A stretch of DNA of 64,000 bases from Oscillatoriales cyanobacterium (GTDB taxonomy: Bacteria; Cyanobacteriota; Cyanobacteriia; Cyanobacteriales; Laspinemataceae), in assembly GCA_011390955.1 (NCBI GenBank), contig JAABRM010000033.1:1-64000 (forward strand). The letters are read 5' to 3'. The position numbers and the translations under genes were made by a program. The notes below the pieces were generated by a model. That model did no database searches, had not been told where the DNA came from, and saw only the letters and a list, made by a program, of their open reading frames with translations. This document shows positions 8,072 through 19,393 of this stretch, piece after piece (position 1 is the stretch's first letter; each line of letters begins with the position of its first letter).

Positions 8072-8115
8072 TAATTAGCTCGATTTTTCAGGAAAATTCA
8101 ATGAATTACTATCAC

Positions 8116-8147
8116 TGGATCTAAATTACTTTAGATCCATGTTTTTT
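8116..8147 (+). terminator. Terminator after the pseudokinase gene
   Basis: Perfect 10-bp stem TGGATCTAAA / TTTAGATCCA with a TTAC loop, followed by TGTTTTTT. It lies 45 nt after the stop codon. Confidence 0.8.
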
Positions 8148-10340
<2,193 letters not shown>

Positions 10341-10383
10341 AAAAATAACCCAAATCCAGGAGGAGTGGCAGCGAGGAGGTTTT

Positions 10384-10818
10384 GTGGCGTACTGGATCAA
10401 AATTACTTACGATCGGGAAAATTATGCGATCGATCTCGATCGAGTTGGGGCTTTTTCTGTCTCTTCCAATCACAAAATAACTTTTTGGTTGCCCGATAGC
10501 GGGGTAGAGATTTGTATGCTTCCCCAAAATAATCCAGAGTCATATCAAAAGGTATTTAATTACCTAGAACAAGTCAACCACAAAACCACTGTAAATGCTG
10601 AGTGGATTAAATTTCATTACGATCGGCAAGAATACTCGATCGATTTGCATCGGATCGCCGCTTTTTCTCAAGATCCAAACACTGGGAAAATATCCTTTTG
10701 GTTGCCGGATAGTCGGACAAAAATGATTTTACATCCTCAGAGTAACTCGGCAGCCCATACTCAAGTCAGAGAATATATTGAAAGTATTGAAAGGAAAAGC
10801 AACAACTATTTCAACTAG
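10384..10818 (+). CDS. Unknown protein made of two tandem homologous domains
   Basis: A 144-residue protein of unknown family. It is an internal duplication: WIKITYDRENYAIDLDRVGAF...KITFWLPDSG...MLPQ and WIKFHYDRQEYSIDLHRIAAF...KISFWLPDSR...LHPQ, each about 62 residues and predicted mostly beta with a C-terminal helix. The start is a GTG at 10384 preceded by GAGGAGTGGCAGCGAGGAGG. It lies 43 nt after pyrG on the same strand and may share its transcript. No signal peptide, membrane segment or catalytic motif is visible. A strong hairpin follows 60 nt downstream. Confidence 0.75.
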   Translation: MAYWIKITYDRENYAIDLDRVGAFSVSSNHKITFWLPDSGVEICMLPQNNPESYQKVFNYLEQVNHKTTVNAEWIKFHYDRQEYSIDLHRIAAFSQDPNTGKISFWLPDSRTKMILHPQSNSAAHTQVREYIESIERKSNNYFN

Positions 10819-10877
10819 AAATATTTTCAGCCAAATTGGGTGTAATCATCCTCAGTTAATTGGTGATTTGTTGATTT

Positions 10878-10911
10878 GTTTACGGTTGACCGTTGGGGGT
10901 CAACCGTAAAC
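10878..10911. terminator. Perfect 14-bp hairpin, probable bidirectional terminator
   Basis: GTTTACGGTTGACC / GGTCAACCGTAAAC with a 6-nt loop (GTTGGG). It sits between two convergent genes (10384-10818 on + and the CAP gene on -). No long T run on either side, so termination is inferred from position and stem strength. Confidence 0.55.
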
Positions 10912-10952
10912 GGTGACATATACAGCAGATTGCATATTTATGAAGTTTTGTA

Positions 10953-10981
10953 GTAGGGACACGGCTGGCCCAAGTCCCTAC
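10953..10981. repeat. GTAGGGACACGGC repeat, degenerate copy
   Basis: GTAGGGACACGGC with a decayed right arm (CCAAGTCCCTAC). Same family as 1750-1778 and 30900-30927. Confidence 0.7.
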
Positions 10982-11063
10982 GAGGTTCGATCGCACGTTT
11001 GTGTACTTCATAACAGCGGAAATTGCTGTAATAAAAACCCTGTAGAAAAATTCGGTCAACCCG

Positions 11064-11648
11064 CTAAGGTTGCAACACATTATTAGGGAAATCTCCCATC
11101 ATGTTACCCGCAGGAGCATAATGGCAGACAACATAAAAAGCATTAAAGTTTGTGCCGTCAAGGGTTGCCCGACCTTGGGCCACACCACAACCTAATTGAG
11201 TGCTCTCTTTCCAAACTACTTGAGTGAAATGCCCGGTTTCGCCAGAAAAACCTGGGTTAGCATAGTCATAATTTGAGACTTCATTGTACCAGTTGGTGAC
11301 TGCTTCTTTCCCTAGGGTATCGGCGGAAATAGAAGGCGCGGTGGTATAAGAAACGTAAAGGTTTTCTCCGGCATTGTTTCTTTGACTGCGGGAACTGTGT
11401 TCAAATACCGCATTCGCGGCCAAATATTCCGCCCATCTTTGCGCGGTATCATTCAGTTCATTATCGAGGGTCATGTCTGGACTGCGATGGGTGCGGCGAT
11501 AAGTATTATGCTGGGATAAGGCAATGCTACGCAAGGTATTTAGGTCCATAGATGTTTGCGCGATCGCGCTTCGATTAGCGATCGCCCCTAACGGAATCAT
11601 CCCAGCCAGTCCAGCTAAAGTAATGCCGATTAATTGCTGGCGTTTCAT
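11064..11648 (-). CDS. Secreted CAP/SCP-domain protein
   Basis: A 194-residue exported protein of the CAP (CRISP/antigen 5/PR-1, SCP) superfamily. N-terminal signal peptide (MKRQQLIGITLAGLAGMIPL, with a likely cut after AIAQ). CAP motifs: LSQHNTYRRTHRSPDMTLDNEL, AQRWAEYLA, the GENLYV loop, GHFTQVVWKEST (the His-bearing CAP1 motif) and YVVCHYAPAGNMMG (CAP2). Bacterial CAP proteins are extracellular, and their roles (adhesion, lipid or peptidoglycan binding) remain poorly defined. Single gene, convergent with the small tandem-domain gene. A second CAP domain occurs at 55941. Confidence 0.93.
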   Translation of the reverse strand: MKRQQLIGITLAGLAGMIPLGAIANRSAIAQTSMDLNTLRSIALSQHNTYRRTHRSPDMTLDNELNDTAQRWAEYLAANAVFEHSSRSQRNNAGENLYVSYTTAPSISADTLGKEAVTNWYNEVSNYDYANPGFSGETGHFTQVVWKESTQLGCGVAQGRATLDGTNFNAFYVVCHYAPAGNMMGDFPNNVLQP

Positions 11649-11884
11649 ATTATTTCACCTCGCTAAATTAGAATTGGTGGATCTAATCAAATTATCTGAT
11701 AAATTTGCTGATTTAGGGTCAGCCAGTGGATTAAGTTTTAATCACGCTTCAAAACCCAAAAGTTAATCCAGCGATCGCTATTTTATCCCCTGCCAATGCG
11801 GGGCAGACACGGCCAGAGGCGATCGCACCAAGCCCAACCGCCCCTACCATCCGTTGCCCAGGGTTTTTTCAGGCAAAAAAGGAA

Positions 11885-11928
11885 AAATATGGCCTAAATC
11901 CCGATCGAACCGGACTTAGACCATATTT
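11885..11928 (-). terminator. Terminator of the amylase gene
   Basis: Long hairpin whose arms AAATATGGTCTAAGTCCG and GGGATTTAGGCCATATTT pair over about 18 positions, including G-U pairs. On the - strand it is followed by TTTCCTTTTTT. It sits 79 nt past the amylase stop. Confidence 0.75.
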
Positions 11929-12006
11929 GCGATCGCAACGATGAATCGCAACTATGAATCACAAGGATGAATCGCCTGTTTAAATTAACTCCTACAGGTC
12001 GTTATA

Positions 12007-13962
12007 CTAACTTGCCCAAGTATCAACCCACTTGACCGTCCCTTCATCCGCTAACACCCAATGCCGAGAGACAAGATTTTCACGGGTCGGGAGTGCGGCT
12101 TCATTCCCCTGTTCGTCCTTGTAAACGATCGCATACTTATAAGCGATCGCCTTTCCGGCACTTTCCTCAAAAGGAATCTCCCCAAACCAGTTATTCGAGT
12201 TAATATACTCCAGAGGGTACGCCTGACTAATATTCCAATTGCCCAACTCCGGACAATCTCCCGTCACCACCACAGTTTGACCGACATCTGTGGACAATCC
12301 ATTCAAACTGACTCGTACCACCACTTGAGCCTTAATTCGTTCTCCAACATAACTGAGGACGATCGCCTCTTTGCAACCCAATTCGAGATTGTGCAACATT
12401 CCATCGCGGACTTCCAGCTTGCGGCGGGTCAAAATACAAGTATGTTCACCATCGGGTAAATCCGTCTGCACGTCGATTGTGGTTGCCTCACCGCGATTCA
12501 TGGCGACAAAACAACGGGAATCCCGATAGTGGCGCACATAAGCATAAATATCTGGCGTCAGATATTTGACCCACTGACTGCCCAAAGATACCGCAGGATT
12601 AAGGCGACGGACTCCCGACAGCAAGCGAATATCCCGATAAATCGGCGTATCCGTATCCCAAGATTGCATCATCGGACGGTTGTAGGGGTCATTATTGCCG
12701 TAGGGATCGTTATTGCCGTTCGTATCATCGTGCAAATATTGCTCAGTCCCGTAATAAATACAAGGAATTCCTCGGCAAGTCATCATCAGATCGATCGCTA
12801 ACCGCAGCGCATCCGGATCCGGGTTCAACGTTTGGAAGCGATGCATATCGTGATTATCGATAAACGTAATCAGTTCCGTTGCCGCATTATAGTGATAATC
12901 CTGGTCAAAAATAGCCTGAACCAGTTCAAATCCCCGTTCTGCGAAAACTGCCAAAGCTTGCCGAATCGCCATGCAGAAATCAAAGTCGAGAATGGTCATC
13001 CCCGATTTATTGGCAAAAGTTACCGATCGCTCATCAGTGAGATGGTTATAAATCCATTCCCCAAAAATAAACACATCGGGTTTATGGCTTTGAATATCGG
13101 CATTAAACTCCTGCCAAAACCAAATCGGCATATGTTTAACCGTATCCACCCGCAAGGCATCAACCCCGCGATCGAGCCATTGTTTAATCGCTGACTTAAT
13201 ATAGTTGCGGTATTCAGTGTTATTTTCGTTAAACGTTGCCAACCCTGCCAACTCGCAGTTTTGCACCTGCCATTCATCTTCCCAATTAGTCACTTGACCA
13301 TAGTGGTGATACCAATTATTTTTATCATCATTAAAATCGGCAATTTTCACCCCATCATCGTAAAGTTCACCTTTTTTGCCGTTGATATCTGGATTACTAT
13401 GGTTACAAACGATATCGAGGATCATTTTCATGTTGCGTTTGTGCAACTCATCAATCAGCTTATCAAATGTCGTATTTCGACTCTCTTGAGTTGCGTTCAG
13501 AGACGGGTTATCGTCCGAGGCAATAAATCGCGGATTGATGCGTTTAAAATCTCGAGTCCAGTACCCATGAATGGCCGCGTGTTCAAAAAATAAGGCTTCG
13601 ACTTGCTCGAAAAGAGGAGTTAACCAAATCGCGGTGACACCGAGGGATTTGAGATAGTCTAACTTATCAATCACTCCCTGTAAATCGCCGCCCCAATATT
13701 TGCCCCAATCTTGTCCGGTGGGGTCGAACAATTCTGGATTCGGCCCTGCGCTGTTACTGGGGTCGCCGTCGTAAAATCGGTCTACCACAATAAAGTAGAT
13801 CGTTTCTTGGCGAAATTCAATTGACCGGGTAAAAAGAAACTCAAATTCGTCTTCTTCATCTGGGTGGCGATCGCGAATTTCCGCCGTAGTGACCGCATCA
13901 ACCTGAGAGGCAGGTGGGTCTAATGTTCGCGATGCGGGTGTAAAATCATGATTTGTTGACAT
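12007..13962 (-). CDS. GH13 alpha-amylase family enzyme with C-terminal CBM20
   Basis: A 651-residue glycoside hydrolase cleaving or transferring alpha-1,4-glucans. The TIM barrel (about 52-440) shows the GH13 signatures: GVTAIWLTPLFEQ, DIVCNHS, GVDALRVDTVKH with nucleophile Asp273, FIFGEW with acid/base Glu302, and FIDNHDM with Asp372. A C-terminal starch-binding CBM20 domain (about 548-651) starts VVVRVSLNGLSTDVGQTV and has GNCPELGNW-like GDCPELGNWN and a final WVDTW. No signal peptide: the first ~45 residues are acidic and probably disordered, so it likely works on cytoplasmic glycogen. The layout resembles cyclodextrin glucanotransferase-type amylases, but the exact activity cannot be read. 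Single gene with its own terminator, divergent from the HAD gene. Confidence 0.92.
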   Translation of the reverse strand: MSTNHDFTPASRTLDPPASQVDAVTTAEIRDRHPDEEDEFEFLFTRSIEFRQETIYFIVVDRFYDGDPSNSAGPNPELFDPTGQDWGKYWGGDLQGVIDKLDYLKSLGVTAIWLTPLFEQVEALFFEHAAIHGYWTRDFKRINPRFIASDDNPSLNATQESRNTTFDKLIDELHKRNMKMILDIVCNHSNPDINGKKGELYDDGVKIADFNDDKNNWYHHYGQVTNWEDEWQVQNCELAGLATFNENNTEYRNYIKSAIKQWLDRGVDALRVDTVKHMPIWFWQEFNADIQSHKPDVFIFGEWIYNHLTDERSVTFANKSGMTILDFDFCMAIRQALAVFAERGFELVQAIFDQDYHYNAATELITFIDNHDMHRFQTLNPDPDALRLAIDLMMTCRGIPCIYYGTEQYLHDDTNGNNDPYGNNDPYNRPMMQSWDTDTPIYRDIRLLSGVRRLNPAVSLGSQWVKYLTPDIYAYVRHYRDSRCFVAMNRGEATTIDVQTDLPDGEHTCILTRRKLEVRDGMLHNLELGCKEAIVLSYVGERIKAQVVVRVSLNGLSTDVGQTVVVTGDCPELGNWNISQAYPLEYINSNNWFGEIPFEESAGKAIAYKYAIVYKDEQGNEAALPTRENLVSRHWVLADEGTVKWVDTWAS

Positions 13963-14238
13963 AAATTTGGTAAATTTGAAGTTTAATAAATTTGAAAACA
14001 GGTTATTTGCATATTATATCGCTACTTTAAATTATCTGCCCGGTTCCCTAAATAATTGGCTCGATTAATTGCGCTTAACGTCTTGCTCAAAAAGGGTTTC
14101 AGCTATTTTTTTTGCTGCGGCAAATCCCCGAATTTTCTATATAAATGGTGGGCAATTTCCCGGCGCAGAGATTAATCAGATTCTATATTATAATTATATA
14201 ATGATTGAATCACATTCGTAAACTACCAAATTTACTCT

Positions 14239-14922
14239 ATGACCACGGTATTGTTCTGGGATATTGACGGCACTTTAATTGATTCTCATGGGGCGGGTCG
14301 TTTAGCCCTGACGGAGGCGGCTAGTGAAATGATTGGGGAATCGGTTGATTTATCGTCAATGAAAATGGCCGGTTTAACGGAATTAGCGATCGCCATAAGT
14401 ATTTTAGAAAATCTGGGGTTAATGGCCAGCGAAAAAAATCTCAAGAAACTGTTAAGCTTATATGAGAAAAATATTGCCCCTTGCTTGCATCGCACCCAAG
14501 GATATATTATTGATGGAGCGAAAGAAATTCTCGACAGTTTACAATCGTGCGATCGGGTAATTAATATTTTATTAACGGGCAACTGTGAAACGGGGGCTTG
14601 GGCAAAACTGGCTCATTATGGTTTAGACCATTATTTTAATTTAGGGTCATTTGGGGAAAAACACTGCGATCGCACCGAACTAGCGAAAGAGGCTTTAACC
14701 ATAGCCCAACAAAAAGTAGAAAATCTCAACCTCGATCGCTGTTATGTGATTGGGGATACCCCCTATGATATTCGCTGCGGTCAGGCGATCGGGGCGAAAA
14801 CAATTGCGATCGCCAATCAACATTATGGGGTGGCAGAATTAGCCCGTCATAACAGTTCATTAGTTTGGGAAAAATTCCCCACTCCCCCATCATTTATGGC
14901 GCAATTAGGTTTAATCGCATAA
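14239..14922 (+). CDS. HAD-superfamily phosphatase (phosphoglycolate phosphatase-like)
   Basis: A 227-residue HAD hydrolase with a small alpha-helical cap (C1). Motif I is WDIDGTLIDSHG (nucleophile Asp and acid Asp), motif II ILLTGN, motif III the Lys near LAKEALTIAQQK, and motif IV VIGDTPYDIRCGQAIGAKTIAIAN. The closest assignment is the phosphoglycolate phosphatase / beta-phosphoglucomutase group; the substrate cannot be told from sequence. ATG at 14239; upstream are two TATAAT-like boxes (about 14191 and 14199), suitable as a promoter. Divergent from the amylase gene. A hairpin terminator follows. Confidence 0.9.
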   Translation: MTTVLFWDIDGTLIDSHGAGRLALTEAASEMIGESVDLSSMKMAGLTELAIAISILENLGLMASEKNLKKLLSLYEKNIAPCLHRTQGYIIDGAKEILDSLQSCDRVINILLTGNCETGAWAKLAHYGLDHYFNLGSFGEKHCDRTELAKEALTIAQQKVENLNLDRCYVIGDTPYDIRCGQAIGAKTIAIANQHYGVAELARHNSSLVWEKFPTPPSFMAQLGLIA

Positions 14923-14932
14923 GCCAAGCATC

Positions 14933-14988
14933 AACCGGGTTTTTATCTAAATCAATCGGTAAAAAAAATCGCCAAAAACCCGGTTTTT
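14933..14988 (+). terminator. Terminator after the HAD gene
   Basis: 12-bp stem AACCGGGTTTTT / AAAAACCCGGTT with a 29-nt loop, ending in a T run. The arms contain the same CCCGG core as the AGAAACC repeats at the left of the window, but without their linkers. Confidence 0.65.
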
Positions 14989-15089
14989 GTGATATTTTTG
15001 TTATATTGTTTTTCAGGATATTGCCGCAGCTAGACAATTGCTTTCTCGCACCAAAAAAACCGATAAAAAGACGGGATCTAAATCCCGAA

Positions 15090-16058
15090 CTACATTCCTA
15101 CATTCGTGGTTCCCGAACCACAGATCGGTTGATTATTTTCCAAAAATGGTGCGTTAGGTCTGGTGTTCCCTGGGGTTTCCGCTGCACAGACAATTGCTTG
15201 AGTGGTGTAACCATTGTAGTCTGGGCTAGAGATCGGGAATACGGCGCCAACATAACTTACCATCGAGTTATTTTTGGCGATCGCATAATTAAACACAGAT
15301 TCATTTTGTTGAACCACTGAATAACGATAATGTTCCGTTTCCATCGGAATGCCCAGATACAATTCTTCTAAAGAACTGGTAAACTTACTGTATTCCACAT
15401 AATAAGCCTGTTGCCCACGGTTCATTGCCCCAACATAATTCATTGCTTCATCTTGAGATATCTGATTTTGGGTGTTCTGGCAAAGGGCAATGGCTGACTC
15501 ATATTGCTGAACAGAATTGGCAACTTCGGCGGAGACATCCACGGGAATAATATCCTGGAATGAACCCACTGTATCCAGATTTAATAAAGTTAAACTTAAT
15601 GGGGTTTGAAGGGTTAAGGGTTTGGGCATGAATTCGGCTGAACAGGGGTCACTACTATCGCCATAATAACCAAACATCATGGATGGATTAATCGGTGGAA
15701 CTGAATTGGGAGCCCGATAAGCAATCAAATAAGTGTCATTGCCAATTTGAGCCACTTTCCCCTCGGTATAATAGATGTCAGTATTCCCCAAATTGCTTAA
15801 AAAAGAACCTGAAGTTGCTTTAATAATATTAAGAAATGCTTCAAATTGCACAGAAATCGTGCCGCTGATAGTAATTTTGCGCCAGGAACTATTTAACTGA
15901 TTCAGTTGCAAACTCAAGGGAATATTCCGCCCCGAAAAGATGTTTTCTAACTCCCGGCCATAACTCGGTTTTACCCAGATGGTGAACAGAGAAGTGGCGA
16001 TCAAACTGCATGATAGGGATGCGATCGCTGTTGTCCAAGTTTTAAATATTTTTTTCAT
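15090..16058 (-). CDS. Exported protein with type IV pilin-like C-terminal domain
   Basis: About 322 residues from the ATG at 16058 (MKKIFKTWTTAIASLSCSLI, a signal peptide). The frame is open 19 codons further to 16115, but the chosen start gives a clean signal sequence. The C-terminal half (about 200-322) resembles the globular domain of cyanobacterial type IV pilin-like proteins: AMNYVGAMNRGQQAYYVEYS, LEELYLGIPMETEHYRYSV, VSYVGAVFPIS, TQAIVCAAE. The N-terminal half is different, and the prepilin-peptidase site with its hydrophobic pilin helix is absent. It is thus probably a secreted or periplasmic protein that borrows the pilin fold, and not a fibre subunit. Only a few Cys (for example ENNQPICGSG near the end). 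Confidence 0.75.
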   Translation of the reverse strand: MKKIFKTWTTAIASLSCSLIATSLFTIWVKPSYGRELENIFSGRNIPLSLQLNQLNSSWRKITISGTISVQFEAFLNIIKATSGSFLSNLGNTDIYYTEGKVAQIGNDTYLIAYRAPNSVPPINPSMMFGYYGDSSDPCSAEFMPKPLTLQTPLSLTLLNLDTVGSFQDIIPVDVSAEVANSVQQYESAIALCQNTQNQISQDEAMNYVGAMNRGQQAYYVEYSKFTSSLEELYLGIPMETEHYRYSVVQQNESVFNYAIAKNNSMVSYVGAVFPISSPDYNGYTTQAIVCAAETPGNTRPNAPFLENNQPICGSGTTNVGM

Positions 16059-16188
16059 GGGAAACTCAATTAAACGGTAAGTTTTTTTTCGCTCGTCAGA
16101 ATCGGTCAGCAACATAGAAGCATCATTATCCTGATTTTTCTTACTCTCGTTATAGCGGTTATTGTCGTTCGGGAAGTACAGAGGTTTT

Positions 16189-16260
16189 CTGGATTCCCGT
16201 CGGAGTTTACCCCCGCGAAGGCCGCCATCGGCGGGAATGACAAATTTTTTTGTACTTCAT
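16189..16260. repeat. ATTCCCG inverted-repeat element in the 16059-16386 gap
   Basis: GGATTCCCGTCGGAGTTTAC ... GCCATCGGCGGGAATGAC forms an imperfect inverted repeat, related to the palindrome at 20432-20451. The rest of the gap is a pyrimidine-rich AT stretch and a CCCCGGAGTC low-complexity tract (16310-16375). No gene seen. Confidence 0.5.
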
Positions 16261-16386
16261 AACTATGACAATCGCTATATTCTATTTCTTTCTTCTATCG
16301 ATCTTCCCCGCCCCCGCGCCCCAGAGTCCCTGTGCCCCTCGGAGTCCCCGGAGTCCCCGGAGCCTCCCTACACCCTGCGGACAAGC

Positions 16387-17586
16387 CTAAGCCAAACCAG
16401 TCAAAGGTAACGACTGAGGCATTTGTAACACTTGCTCATAAAGGTGTTCTAACTGGGTAATATTCCGAATCAGGGTATAGCGTTCTAACACTCGTTGACG
16501 GGCTTTTTGTCCCATCAACTGCGCTAATTCCGGCTGATCTCTAAACAGTGGTAACAAAGTTTTCAACTGTGTAGTCACCCTTTGGGTACCGAGAATCACC
16601 CCCGCCCCATCCGCGATCGCCTCAGCATCGGCCCCCACATCAGTAGCCAGACAAGCCAAACCACAAGCCATCGCCTCCAACAGAGAAAGGGACAGTCCTT
16701 CCACCAAAGAAGGCAGAATAAACACATCGCAGCCTCGGAGGATAGAAATCCGCCTTTGTTCATCGGCCACATATCCCAACCAAATAATATTGTGTTCTAG
16801 ATTATAGGAAGCCTGTAAAGAAGTGGCATAAGGGCCATCTCCCATAATCAGCAATTTACACTTTGGCCCCAAATTAGATTGTTTCCAAGCTTTCAGTAAC
16901 GCCTCAACATTTTTTTCCAAGGCAATGCGACCTTGATAAATAAACAATCGTTCGGCTTGAAATTCATCTTTCACCGCAGAATATCCTGGGGAATACTTTT
17001 GCACATCCACCCCATTGGGAATCACCGCCACTCGTTCCGGTGGGACATTTAATTTCACCAAAACATCCCGCTGAATATCGGAAAATACAATCGTTCGATC
17101 GTAATTGGCCAAAAAAGGCGCATAAAGCTGATAAGTCAGATGCTGGGTACTAGAGGTCAAAGTCCGGGGTTTGCGTTCAAACGGGGGATGAAACGTAGAC
17201 ACCAAGGATATACCCAGTTCCGCACAGATTTCCGGCAAGACGAAATCCAACGGCGAAAGGGTCAGGGAGGCATGAACCAAATCCGGCTTGAGTTCCCGTA
17301 AAGCCCTGGTCAGAACTTTACTGGATTTCAGGGTAGGAATGGTATAAATTGTCGATTTGTACAAGCAAGGCAAAGATACTTCAGAGGCGATCGGCCACTG
17401 GGGTGTTTTACCAAAAGCTTGCCGAGGATTTAAAGAAGGAATGACGTTTTGAGGTTCCCCAGACTCTTGAGCAAAATGGAGAAAACTGACCTCGTATCCT
17501 CGGTCAAGCAAGGCATTGGTTACTTCGCGAGAATAAGTAACATTTCCACAAAAGGGTGATTTTTTTCCCAACCAGGCAATGTGCAT
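16387..17586 (-). CDS. Glycosyltransferase family 4
   Basis: A 399-residue GT-B glycosyltransferase. The N-terminal acceptor-binding domain begins MHIAWLGKKSPFCGNVTYSR and includes DLVHASLTLSP and STFHPPFERK. The C-terminal donor domain has VIPNGVDVQKYSPG, LFIYQGRIALEKNVEALLKAW, LLIMGDGPY, IIWLGYV and the GT4 E-x7-E element VEGLSLSLLEAMACGLACLATDVGADAEAI. Such enzymes transfer sugars from nucleotide-sugar donors to lipids or polysaccharides; the sugar cannot be specified. The start at 17586 (MHIAW) is preferred over 17604. Same strand as the MFS gene upstream, with a ~170-nt gap. Confidence 0.92.
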   Translation of the reverse strand: MHIAWLGKKSPFCGNVTYSREVTNALLDRGYEVSFLHFAQESGEPQNVIPSLNPRQAFGKTPQWPIASEVSLPCLYKSTIYTIPTLKSSKVLTRALRELKPDLVHASLTLSPLDFVLPEICAELGISLVSTFHPPFERKPRTLTSSTQHLTYQLYAPFLANYDRTIVFSDIQRDVLVKLNVPPERVAVIPNGVDVQKYSPGYSAVKDEFQAERLFIYQGRIALEKNVEALLKAWKQSNLGPKCKLLIMGDGPYATSLQASYNLEHNIIWLGYVADEQRRISILRGCDVFILPSLVEGLSLSLLEAMACGLACLATDVGADAEAIADGAGVILGTQRVTTQLKTLLPLFRDQPELAQLMGQKARQRVLERYTLIRNITQLEHLYEQVLQMPQSLPLTGLA

Positions 17587-17758
17587 GCAACTTCTGAGTC
17601 CCAAGGTTTGTAATGAATAATAGCGCTTCGGTTTGATGTTTGGTTTGATATGAATATAAAAAATTGCGATCGCCCGTCAGTATCGCATATTCAACCGATA
17701 TCTGTGCGATCGCGCTCAAATCGTTACGCAACTGGACAAACCACCAATCACTCGTGAA

Positions 17759-19297
17759 TTAACGAGAGTTAGACAATTTACCAGATTGCTTACCCGAAAT
17801 ATACCAAGTTAAGCCGCCTCCTGCCATCACAATCGCCGCCAAAGCCAAAAACACCACCTGCAATCCCACCAAAGCTTCGGCCACCCCAGCCACAGCCAGG
17901 GGCAAACTCAGGGCAATATTCACCACATTATTTTGTAAGCCAAACACCTTACCGCGCATCTCTTCCGGGGTTTCCGCTTGGATCGTAGTTTGCATCGGCA
18001 CCCCGACGATCGCCGCCGCAAATCCCAAAAAAGTAATCGAGATCAAAACCGGGATCAGTTGGTCAGAAAACAACGCCAACCCTCCCAGAGATGCGGTCAT
18101 CCCCATCGAACCCAACAAACTGAGTTGACGGTGGGTAAAAGCCGCGCCAAAATGACCCAAAATTGCGGCACCAATTCCCATGCCTAATCCACCGGCAGCC
18201 AGCAAAAAACCAAACTGTTCTGACTCAATATTGGGAATCACTTCTGCCAAACGAACCGCCAAAACTGCCAGGGCAGCAAACACGCAGAACAAAATCACCA
18301 ATTGCAGCATGGCCGATCGCACCCGGCGATTTTTCCCCAAATAAGCCACCGCATCGCGGATTTCCTCAAACACATGAACCGATTCTTGCGCTGGGTTTTT
18401 GGGCAGTTCTTGAATTCTCATCCACATCAGCACGAACCCAGCGAAGCAATAACCGCCCCCAACCACCAGTTCTCGACCAATGGTCAAACCATTGGCCAAA
18501 TCGGACAAGAAATGGTCGGCAAAATTCAACACTGGCTCACCAACCGCAAAACCAATAATCACCGAAGCCATCATCGTCGTGGTATAGAGAGAATTGGCCG
18601 CCAGTAATTGCTGCCGCTTAACCAGCAAAGGAATCGCTGCTTGTTCTGCGGGGGCAAAAAATTGGGTCAGAGTGGAAACCAAAAACGTAATCACCAGCAT
18701 CAGACAAAATCCCAAGGGCAGCTTTCCGAGTTGCAGTCCTTGAGACATCCACAACACCAATGGTAGAACTAAGACCAACAATCCTCGTAAGAGATTAGTT
18801 ACAACTAATACAGTTTTCTTTTGCCATCGGTCTACAAAGGCACCAGCCAAGTAACCAAATAATATTGCTGGGATGGTAAAGGCAATCATAATCGCCGATA
18901 CCCAACTGCTAATACTTTGTCCCGGTTGCTGAAACACCGTAGCAATAATGGCAATCATCAATACCAGATAAACTTTATCCGCTAACTGGGAAAAAACTTG
19001 CCCACTCCAAAGGGCTAAAAAATTGGCATTTTTCAAGACAGGCCCAAATCCGGGCTCTGATTTGATCGACTTACCCTGGTGATGATGGTCATTGTCACCA
19101 TGACCATTGTGATGGTTGCAATCCTCATCCTCATCGGTTGGCTGCCGGATCTCTGGTGACGAGTTGCCGTTAGGATAATGAATTCTACTGATTGGTTGGT
19201 GACTGATTGTCTGGTCTATTCCCTGGTCATCCTGACTGAGAAAATGGTCAGGAGCATCTGAGGTTGGGGTTTTTGATGGAGAATCAAATAATTGCAT
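17759..19297 (-). CDS. MFS transporter with His-rich N-terminal tail
   Basis: A 512-residue major facilitator with about 12 membrane segments beginning near residue 90 (NANFLALWSGQVFSQLADKV). The loop 2-3 signature FVDRWQKKTVLVVTN is visible. It belongs to the MFS_3/EntS-like group of exporters with unknown substrate. The ~85-residue hydrophilic N-tail is unusual: residues 55-75 are DEDEDCNHHNGHGDNDHHHQ, a potential divalent-metal binding sequence. That hints at metal export or metal sensing, but it is only suggestive. The gene lies between recO and the glycosyltransferase, all on the minus strand. Confidence 0.85.
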   Translation of the reverse strand: MQLFDSPSKTPTSDAPDHFLSQDDQGIDQTISHQPISRIHYPNGNSSPEIRQPTDEDEDCNHHNGHGDNDHHHQGKSIKSEPGFGPVLKNANFLALWSGQVFSQLADKVYLVLMIAIIATVFQQPGQSISSWVSAIMIAFTIPAILFGYLAGAFVDRWQKKTVLVVTNLLRGLLVLVLPLVLWMSQGLQLGKLPLGFCLMLVITFLVSTLTQFFAPAEQAAIPLLVKRQQLLAANSLYTTTMMASVIIGFAVGEPVLNFADHFLSDLANGLTIGRELVVGGGYCFAGFVLMWMRIQELPKNPAQESVHVFEEIRDAVAYLGKNRRVRSAMLQLVILFCVFAALAVLAVRLAEVIPNIESEQFGFLLAAGGLGMGIGAAILGHFGAAFTHRQLSLLGSMGMTASLGGLALFSDQLIPVLISITFLGFAAAIVGVPMQTTIQAETPEEMRGKVFGLQNNVVNIALSLPLAVAGVAEALVGLQVVFLALAAIVMAGGGLTWYISGKQSGKLSNSR

Positions 19298-19393
19298 TGT
19301 GTGAGTGAGGTCTTAACAAGGTTGAGTAGTCAGATTTATAATCTTTTTTGGTTTGGCACTGGTTCTACTGTATTCCTTTCCGAGGTAATTTTG

